This document shows, in pieces, positions 1 to 5,600 of a stretch of DNA of 6,149 nucleotides. Origin of the DNA: DATEFF01 sp964586395 (GTDB lineage Bacteria; Patescibacteriota; Saccharimonadia; Saccharimonadales; EFPC-124). The notes beneath the pieces were generated by a model. It was not told where the DNA came from and ran no database searches. It saw only the letters and a list, made by a program, of their open reading frames with translations. Position 1 is the stretch's first letter, and every line of letters starts with the position of its first letter. The position numbers and the translations under genes were made by a program. The stretch is taken from the NCBI GenBank assembly GCA_964586395.1, contig CAZPGP010000030.1, positions 1 through 6,149 of the forward strand, read 5' to 3'.

Positions 1-80
1 CCCCCCCCCCCCCCCCCCCCCCCCCCCCCCACCCCCCCCCCCCCCCCCCCCCGCGCCCCCCCCCCCCCCCCCCCCCCCCC
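1..80. other. Near-homopolymeric poly-C tract, probable artefact at a contig end
   Basis: Seventy-seven of the first 80 bases are C; the only exceptions are A31, G53 and G55. Nothing can be coded here except polyproline, and the tract ends abruptly at ordinary mixed sequence. A poly-C end is the reverse complement of poly-G, which two-colour Illumina chemistry emits when signal is lost, so a read-through artefact retained by an assembler is the simplest explanation. The first few bases after it (GGGACGGGATGG) may also be unreliable. A genuine homopolymer cannot be excluded from sequence alone. Confidence 0.85.
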
Positions 81-107
81 GGGACGGGATGGACTACTCG
101 GGTCATC

Positions 108-136
108 CTGAACTTATCACTGAAACTTATTTCACT
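108..136 (+). repeat. Degenerate tandem direct repeat upstream of the Nudix gene
   Basis: CTGAACTTATCACT (108-121) is followed at once, sharing its last two bases, by CTGAAACTTATTTCACT (120-136). The copies differ by one inserted A and an inserted TT. They lie just upstream of the probable -10 region of the winged-helix/Nudix gene, where an operator could sit. Function is inferred from position only; an AT-rich leader can yield such similarity by chance. Confidence 0.4.
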
Positions 137-149
137 AGATTTGTGCTTA

Positions 150-155
150 TATATT
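150..155 (+). promoter_or_regulatory. Possible -10 element (TATATT) for the Nudix gene
   Basis: TATATT matches the sigma-70 -10 consensus at five of six positions and would start transcription near 162, leaving a leader of about 24 nt that contains the Shine-Dalgarno. An overlapping alternative hexamer is TATATA at 148-153. No convincing -35 lies 16-18 nt upstream (TTATTT at 127-132 is poor), so this is a weak call based mainly on location in an AT-rich gap. Confidence 0.35.
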
Positions 156-172
156 GAGTAATTTGGGGCCAT

Positions 173-177
173 AGGAG
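173..177 (+). promoter_or_regulatory. Shine-Dalgarno AGGAG of the Nudix gene
   Basis: AGGAG is followed by 8 nt and then the ATG at 186. This fixes the start of the winged-helix/Nudix gene and shows that the organism uses canonical Shine-Dalgarno initiation, a useful reference for the two atypical starts further on. Confidence 0.85.
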
Positions 178-185
178 ATCACATT

Positions 186-875
186 ATGAGTATCGACAAA
201 CAACTTCACCCTGCACACGTTGCTATCTTGCACGTATTGCTCTTTCGCCCTGATGCGCGCTTTGCTGAGCTGCAAAAAGCGAGCGAACTGAGCAGCGACC
301 ACTTCAATTTCTACCTGAAGCAGTTGCTAGACGAAAAGTTCGTTAGCAAGAATGACGCCGGCGCATACCACCTGAGCCAGAAGGGCAAAGAATTCGCGAA
401 CCGTTTTGACACTGATGAGCGCAAAGTTGAGCGTCAGCCAAAGGTTGCCGTGTGCTTGATGATTCGTCGCGACGATGGCAAACAACTTCTGCAACAACGC
501 CTCAAGCAACCATTCTACGGCTACTGGGGACGTCCGACCGGCAAGATCCGCTGGGGCGAGACAATCCTGGAAGCCGCTGCGCGTGAGCTCATGGAAGAGA
601 CTGGTCTCGAAGCTGACTTGGAGTTTGAGGAAGTCTACCACAAGATGGACTTCAACAAAGAGACAAGCGAGCTCCTCGAAGACAAGATTTTCTTCACCAT
701 TGCTGCCACCAACACTCGAGGGACACTCATCGAAGAGTTCGAGGGCGGACGCAACGCCTGGATGACGCAGGAGGAATACAACGCCCAGCCGCTGTCGTTT
801 GGTGGGCATTTCAAGAGGCCCGAAGCATTCCGAATTTTAGAGAATCGTCACGAGTACGAACCCAAGAATTACTAG
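186..875 (+). CDS. N-terminal winged-helix domain fused to a Nudix hydrolase domain
   Basis: A 229-residue cytosolic protein. Residues 83-215 are a Nudix domain with a complete Nudix box: G119, E125, then R133-E134-L135-x-E137-E138-T-G140-L141, fitting GX5EX7REUXEEXGU. E134, E137 and E138 are the expected Mg2+-binding glutamates, so nucleoside-diphosphate-X hydrolysis is plausible, but the substrate cannot be read from sequence. Residues 7-75 look like a winged helix (helices near 10-20, 26-33 and 37-50, then a short hairpin and a helix ending in EFANRF), suggesting DNA binding or a structural role. The order is opposite to NrtR regulators, which have Nudix first and winged helix last. The start is set by AGGAG 8 nt upstream; the next gene follows after 68 nt. 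The alternative is a housekeeping Nudix enzyme whose N-terminal domain mediates dimerisation only. Nudix assignment is firm; the regulator role is inference. Confidence 0.93.
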   Translation: MSIDKQLHPAHVAILHVLLFRPDARFAELQKASELSSDHFNFYLKQLLDEKFVSKNDAGAYHLSQKGKEFANRFDTDERKVERQPKVAVCLMIRRDDGKQLLQQRLKQPFYGYWGRPTGKIRWGETILEAAARELMEETGLEADLEFEEVYHKMDFNKETSELLEDKIFFTIAATNTRGTLIEEFEGGRNAWMTQEEYNAQPLSFGGHFKRPEAFRILENRHEYEPKNY

Positions 876-914
876 CGTTAAGCTCGCTCTTGCCGAATTC
901 TCAGCTGCGCCGTA

Positions 915-932
915 AGCTTATGCTTATAAGCT
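915..932 (+). promoter_or_regulatory. Hairpin abutting the ribosome binding site of the membrane protein gene
   Basis: AGCTTAT, a GCTT loop and ATAAGCT form a perfect 7-bp stem with a 4-nt loop; T913-A934 could extend it past an A/A mismatch. It is immediately followed by and overlaps by one base the Shine-Dalgarno at 932-938. It has few G-C pairs and no following T-run, so it is not an intrinsic terminator. A translational control or mRNA processing role is possible, but the stem is weak. Confidence 0.45.
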
Positions 933-938
933 AAGGAG
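932..938 (+). promoter_or_regulatory. Shine-Dalgarno TAAGGAG of the membrane protein gene
   Basis: TAAGGAG lies 5 nt before the ATG at 944, a strong anti-16S match with short but acceptable spacing. It decides the start of the 191-residue membrane protein; its first base is the last base of the upstream hairpin. Confidence 0.8.
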
Positions 939-943
939 AATAT

Positions 944-1519
944 ATGAATGCATTCGTGAAGCCTGTCGAAGAGGCGCTCCTGCCAATCTTTAAGGGGCTA
1001 CCTTCTCTGCCTGAAAGTGGTCGCAAAGTACTCGTAAAGATTTGGCCGATTTTGGCACTGGTCTTTGGTGTCTTGCAGGTGCTCGCTGCGTGGACGCTAT
1101 GGAACTTGGGTCACACGGCCAATGGTTTGGTGAATTATGCCAACCAACTGTCCACTGCCACCGGTGGTAGTTACGTGACGCCTGAGCTCGGCGTGTTCTA
1201 CTACCTTGGTCTGGCGGTTGTGGCCATAGACGCAGTTATCTTGCTGATGGCAGTTGCGCCACTTGGTGCTCACCAGAAAAAGGGCTGGGACCTGCTGTTT
1301 CTGGGCGCTGAGCTGAACCTGCTTTATGGTTTGGTGATCTTGTTTGACTCATACTATGGTGGCTTCAGTAACCTACTCAGCACGCTCTTTGGAAGTGCGA
1401 TTGGCTTCTACCTGCTGTTCCAAGTCCGTGAATATTACACTGGCGCAAAGTCAGTCGCTGACACGCCAAAGAAGTCGGCGACCCCACCTTCTGCCGGTAC
1501 GCCCGAGCAAAAAGTCTAG
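944..1519 (+). CDS. Conserved-type hypothetical membrane protein, four predicted helices
   Basis: I do not recognise a named family for this 191-residue protein. By eye it has four hydrophobic spans: about residues 32-53, 83-106, 115-135 and 141-161. The N-terminal 30 residues are amphipathic and soluble, residues 54-82 form a polar Gly/Thr/Asn-rich loop between helices 1 and 2, and the C-terminal 30 residues are a hydrophilic Pro/Ser/Thr/Lys tail. The last helix ends in VREYY. An even helix count suggests both termini lie on the same side, probably cytoplasmic, with the polar loop outside. There are no obvious catalytic or metal motifs and no cleavable signal peptide. The gene follows the Nudix gene by 68 nt and precedes the PAP2 gene by 35 nt; co-transcription with the Nudix gene is likely because no convincing promoter is seen in the gap. 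Membrane location is fairly sure; function is unknown. Confidence 0.88.
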   Translation: MNAFVKPVEEALLPIFKGLPSLPESGRKVLVKIWPILALVFGVLQVLAAWTLWNLGHTANGLVNYANQLSTATGGSYVTPELGVFYYLGLAVVAIDAVILLMAVAPLGAHQKKGWDLLFLGAELNLLYGLVILFDSYYGGFSNLLSTLFGSAIGFYLLFQVREYYTGAKSVADTPKKSATPPSAGTPEQKV

Positions 1520-1539
1520 GGAAATACTCGTCCCTGCGG

Positions 1540-1548
1540 TGGTATAAT
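1540..1548 (+). promoter_or_regulatory. Perfect extended -10 promoter (TGGTATAAT) for a leaderless PAP2 mRNA
   Basis: TGG followed by TATAAT matches the extended -10 consensus TGNTATAAT exactly. With the hexamer at 1543-1548 occupying -12 to -7, +1 falls at 1555, the A of the PAP2 start codon. No -35 match is seen 16-18 nt upstream, as is usual for extended -10 promoters. No Shine-Dalgarno-like sequence precedes the ATG, which fits a leaderless transcript. Confidence 0.7.
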
Positions 1549-1554
1549 TGGCGC

Positions 1555-2541
1555 ATGACGCAGCCCCTGAGCCGCATTCGTGCGACAATTGTCCGACTTC
1601 ACCGCGAACATCCTGCTAAGTTTTGGCTGCGAGTGTCCGTTGTGACACTCGCGGTTATTTTATTTGTCGTAAAGCGCAATTTCTGGACGCCGGATACGTT
1701 ATTTATAGTGTTGCTGGTTTTAGCTGTGGCGTTCGGTAAGGCTCGCCCATTCCTCGTACGGTTCGTACCATTCATTGGGCTTTTGCTGGTGTATGATTCC
1801 TTCCGGGGTATTGCCGATGACCTCAACAAGTCCGTGCATTTTACCGAAATGATCGTGGCCGACCGTGCGCTGTTTGGCGGCGTGTTGCCCACCGAATGGT
1901 TGCAGAAGATTTGGTGGCATGGGCAGGTTATGTGGTATGACTTTTACTTCTATTTCCTGTACACCATTCACTTTGTAGCGCCGGTGTTGGTGGCGTTGCT
2001 TATCTGGTGGCGGCGCGAGCGGATGTATTGGCCGTACATTGCTGGGTTTATCTTCCTGAGTTTTGGCGGGTTTATCACTTATGTCCTCTTCCCTGCAGCT
2101 CCACCGTGGATGGCGTCAGACTTGGGTTACATCGAGCCGATCCATCGCATCAGTAGTGATATTTGGTATGCCATGGGCGTGACGAACTTTTCGGAAGTCT
2201 ACAGTCGTCTCTCGCCAAACCCTGTCGCGGCCGTTCCGTCACTCCACGCTGCCTATCCGACACTGATGGTGCTATTCCTGGCGCATGCCTTTGGCTGGAG
2301 GCGTACGTGGTGGTTGTGGTTTTATCCAATTTCGCTTTGGGTTGGTATCGTCTACCTGGGAGAACACTATGTTGTCGACGCGCTGCTTGGCGCACTCTAC
2401 GCCTACCTCGCCTACGTGGCTGCTGTGAAGATTTTCAACTGGAAACGATCTGGCGGCCTCGACCGTCTAGCTGACGAAAGCGCACGCCAATGGGGTGAAG
2501 CCTTGGGCCGACGTATTCGTGCTCGATTTACCCACAGGTAG
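1555..2541 (+). CDS. PAP2-superfamily integral membrane protein, Aur1/Ipt1-like
   Basis: A 328-residue polytopic membrane protein of the PAP2 (type 2 phosphatidic acid phosphatase) superfamily, inositolphosphotransferase Aur1/Ipt1-like branch. Signature motifs are P228-S229-L230-H231 (motif C2) and G269-E-H271-Y-V-V-D275 (motif C3). H271 is the expected nucleophile, D275 its partner and H231 the proton donor. PAAPPWM at 180-186 is a typical conserved segment before C2. Hydrophobic spans lie near 24-40, 47-60, 65-80, 129-150, 160-179, 233-247, 253-268 and 273-291; the C-terminal 35 residues are basic and soluble. The family transfers or removes phosphate headgroups on lipids, with the active site facing outward; the substrate here is unknown (polar lipid or polyprenyl-linked glycan donors are options). 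The ATG is chosen because a perfect extended -10 puts +1 exactly on it; no ribosome binding site is visible. It is 35 nt downstream of the four-helix membrane protein gene. Confidence 0.93.
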   Translation: MTQPLSRIRATIVRLHREHPAKFWLRVSVVTLAVILFVVKRNFWTPDTLFIVLLVLAVAFGKARPFLVRFVPFIGLLLVYDSFRGIADDLNKSVHFTEMIVADRALFGGVLPTEWLQKIWWHGQVMWYDFYFYFLYTIHFVAPVLVALLIWWRRERMYWPYIAGFIFLSFGGFITYVLFPAAPPWMASDLGYIEPIHRISSDIWYAMGVTNFSEVYSRLSPNPVAAVPSLHAAYPTLMVLFLAHAFGWRRTWWLWFYPISLWVGIVYLGEHYVVDALLGALYAYLAYVAAVKIFNWKRSGGLDRLADESARQWGEALGRRIRARFTHR

Positions 2542-2556
2542 CTGCAAGCATAAGCC

Positions 2557-2585
2557 TTGTCTGTGGCCACGCATCTCTATATAGT
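2557..2585 (+). promoter_or_regulatory. Sigma-70-type promoter of the large exported-protein gene
   Basis: TTGTCT (2557-2562, four of six matches to TTGACA), a 17-nt spacer and TATAGT (2580-2585, five of six matches to TATAAT) make a good promoter in the 72-nt gap after the PAP2 stop. The predicted +1 is near 2592, giving a leader of 22 nt to the GTG at 2614 or 43 nt to the ATA at 2635. It implies that the large gene can be transcribed independently of PAP2. Confidence 0.55.
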
Positions 2586-2590
2586 AGAGA
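2574..2590. promoter_or_regulatory. Perfect 6-bp dyad enclosing the -10 element
   Basis: TCTCTA, 5 bases (TATAG), then TAGAGA: a perfect inverted repeat whose centre carries most of the -10 hexamer TATAGT. This position would suit an operator for a dimeric repressor. As RNA it would be a weak AT-rich hairpin without a T-run, so it is a poor terminator for the PAP2 gene. Chance occurrence is possible at this length. Confidence 0.4.
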
Positions 2591-2613
2591 CTGTAACAAA
2601 GGCGCATATTTTC

Positions 2614-5600
2614 GTGAGGCTAGGAGCGCACAAAATACACACCCGAAGAGGGATATTCCGTAGGTGGCGTGGACGTTTGGCGGTAGGTGGAGTTCTACTA
2701 CTGTTGGCGGCCGCTGTGCCATTTCTGATGTCCATCAATCAGGCTCAGGCGGCATGTGAATGCAATGTCTTTGGCACGCCAACTGGCCAGAGTAACTTCG
2801 ACGATGGCTCCGACGTCGAACTCGGTTTTAAATTTATCCCTAGTGTTAACGGTACGATCTCTGGCGTTCGGTTCTACAAGCAAGGCAGCATGGGTGGCAC
2901 GCACGTTGGCCGCCTATGGCAAAGCGACGGCACACCCATGGCCAACGCCACATTTACAGAGACGGCATCTGGCTGGCAGTCGGTTTCGTTCAGTTCCCCC
3001 GTCACCGTGACGGCTGGTACGACCTATGTTGCCTCAGTAACCATGAACGACGGTCGCTACATAGCGACGCCGAACTACTTTACGTCGAACATCGTGAACG
3101 GTCCGCTCACTGCGCCTTCAGGGCCTAGCTCTGGCGGCAATGGCGTCTTCAATGGTACTGCAGGTACGTTCCCGAACACCGGCTCCGGTAACAACGCAAA
3201 CTACTGGATTGACGTCGCGTTCTTTGCGACAGATCCGCCTACCGTAACAACGGTGACCCCAGCCAATAGCGCTACCAATGTTGAGCCAGGCGATACGGTC
3301 TCTGCCGTATTTGATCAGTCTATGAATGCTGCCTCCTTCACTAGCAGTTCGTTCACCGTCAAAGACTCAAACCAAAATGCCGTGGCGGGTACGTATAGTT
3401 ACGACGCGGTCACCAAAAAAGCCTCATTTGCCCCAACCGAAGGCTACAGCACAAATATGACATACACGGCGACGCTCAAGGGCGGCTCTGGTTCGACCGT
3501 CAAGAACGCTGGCGACATCCCGTTGGCGTCCGACTACACATGGACGTTTACTACCACGACAACCAACACTTGCCCGTGCAGCTTGAAAGACCTTGTAGCC
3601 CCTGTCAATGCCGGCACATTTGATGACACCGGCACCTCTGAGCTGGGCGTCAAGGTCAAGCCGAGCACGAACGGCTACATCACTGCACTGCGATTCTACA
3701 AACCTATTGTTAGCACCGAGACGACGCACACCGGCAACATCTGGAGTTCCACCGGAACCAAACTTGCGACAGTAACCTTTAGCGACGAAAGCGATTACGG
3801 CTGGCAGGAGGCACGACTATCGAGCCCATTGCGCGTCAGCGAGGATCAGCTCTATGTCATTAGTTACGGTACGACCACCAGCGTTTATTTAGCTTCTCAA
3901 GGCGCGCTGACGGGCACGACATTTGGTAGCGGATACCTGAAGGCTTACGCCGATCAGTCGTCCGAGAATACCGCCACTGGTAGCACTACGCGCAACGGCG
4001 TCTTCACCGCAACCGCTGGCAACTACCCTAATAACGGCAGTACTAACGGTAGCTATTATTGGATCGACGCCGTCTTCTCGGTTGCATCCAGCTCTAGCGC
4101 TCCGCTTGAAGTTGGGGTCACCCAGCCAAAGACCGACGCGATCGGTATTGCCCGCAGTCAAGTCATCACCGCCAAGTTCACGCGCCCAGTCAACGCAGCC
4201 ACGGTTACTAACTCGACCTTCCGGCTCTTTGACAATAGCGGTGCGCAGGTCAGCGGCACCGGTACGTTCGACGCGGCCAAGGGAGTTGCGTCATTCACGC
4301 CATCCAGCCAGCTGGCATCAGGCCAGAAGTATACCGCAAAGCTTTCGGGGTCCATCGCCGATACGGCTGGCGTTTCGCTCGGGAGTGAATACAGTTGGAG
4401 CTTTACGGTTGGTTCGCCCGTGAGCAATGACCCACTCGCCTCACCTGGTGGCCCGATTCTCGCCATCACGAATAGCGGTCCAACCAGTAAGTACTACGGC
4501 GAAATACTTCGAACAGAGGGCTTGAACTACTATGACTCCAAGCTTCTGGGGGATGTTACGGCTTCGAATTTAGCGAATTACAAGACAGCTGTGCTTGCAG
4601 AGACAACACTTACCCAGGCTCAAGCCGATATGTTTAGCGATTGGGTAAACGCTGGCGGCAATCTCATCGCTATGCGCCCGGATAGCAAGCTTGCTGGGTT
4701 GCTAGGTTTAACTTCGGCCGGCACGACGCGCACCAACCAGTATATGTTGATCAACACGTCGAGCGGTCCCGGCCAAGGCCTGGTGAACGAAAGTATCCAG
4801 TACAAAGGCGCAGCGGATAATTACACCCTGAACGGCGCTACTTCGTTGGCGACCTTCTATAGCGATGCCTCAACCGCCACTAGTAACCCTGCGGTTACGA
4901 CTCGTACAGTGGGTAGCAATGGCGGCACGGCGGTAGCCTTCGCCTACGATCTGGCCAAATCGATCATTATGCAGCACCAAGGCAATCAGTTATGGGTGGG
5001 CCAGAACCGTGACGGTAACGGCGCGGTCCGCGCGAACGACCTTTTCTACGGCAACATGACAGGTAACGTGCAGCCAGACTGGGTGGACGTGAACAAGTTC
5101 CATATTCCACAGGCCGACGAACAACAGCGATTGCTCGCGAACATCATCATTGAATCTACCAAGGACAAACAACCGATGCCGCGATTTTGGTATCTGCCCG
5201 GCGATAAAAAGGCAGCGCTAGTAATGGCTGGTGACGATCACGGACTAGGAAACAACGACGGTACCGAGAAAGTTCTGAATAACTTCTTGAACAACAGCGC
5301 CAAAAACTGTTCGGTACTGGACTGGGAATGCGACCGAGCAAGCCACTACGTCTACCCTAGCGCAGGCCTCACCAATGCACGCGCCACCCAATATGTAGGG
5401 TATAACTTTGAGATCGGCGACCACATTGCGTCCAACTGTGACAGCTTTGTGTCGTACGCCCAGCTTGATAGTGACTACACCACCGCGCTTAATAGTTGGC
5501 ATGCCGATAAATACACCACCGTCCCCCGACAGGTATCGCACCGCTACCATTGTTACGTCTGGAGCGACTGGGATAGCCAGGCGCGTGTAGATGCAAATCA

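Noticed and set aside
93..119. tRNA 3' end or a dispersed GTCATCCTGAAC-type repeat at the left edge
   Set aside because: The reverse complement does not fold into a T-arm and acceptor stem. The repeat-like start CATCCTGAACTT lacks the matching inverted arm seen in such elements.
327..809. 160-codon minus-strand open frame opposite the Nudix gene
   Set aside because: It is antisense to a firmly identified Nudix box and has no recognisable motif of its own, so it is a shadow frame.
1518..1535. Hairpin AGGGA-N8-TCCCT after the membrane protein gene as an intrinsic terminator
   Set aside because: The stem is only 5 bp with an 8-nt loop and is not followed by a T-run; it also lies in the promoter region of the PAP2 gene.
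2728..2730. First in-frame ATG as the start of the large exported protein
   Set aside because: Starting there would remove the positive N-region and hydrophobic core, leaving a stub before the A-Q-A cleavage site; no Shine-Dalgarno precedes it.
2743..2760. Lipoprotein signal (cysteine C48 just after the signal peptide core)
   Set aside because: The residues before the Cys are Q-A-A, lacking the usual Leu or similar at -3. The Cys is part of a C-x-C that recurs at the start of the second DUF4082 unit, and a good A-Q-A signal peptidase I site is present.
3424..4469. Minus-strand open frames of about 90-103 codons under the large gene
   Set aside because: They lie opposite a continuous frame with recognisable DUF4082 and Ig-like motifs, lack ribosome binding sites and encode low-complexity Ala/Arg/Val-rich sequence typical of shadow frames.
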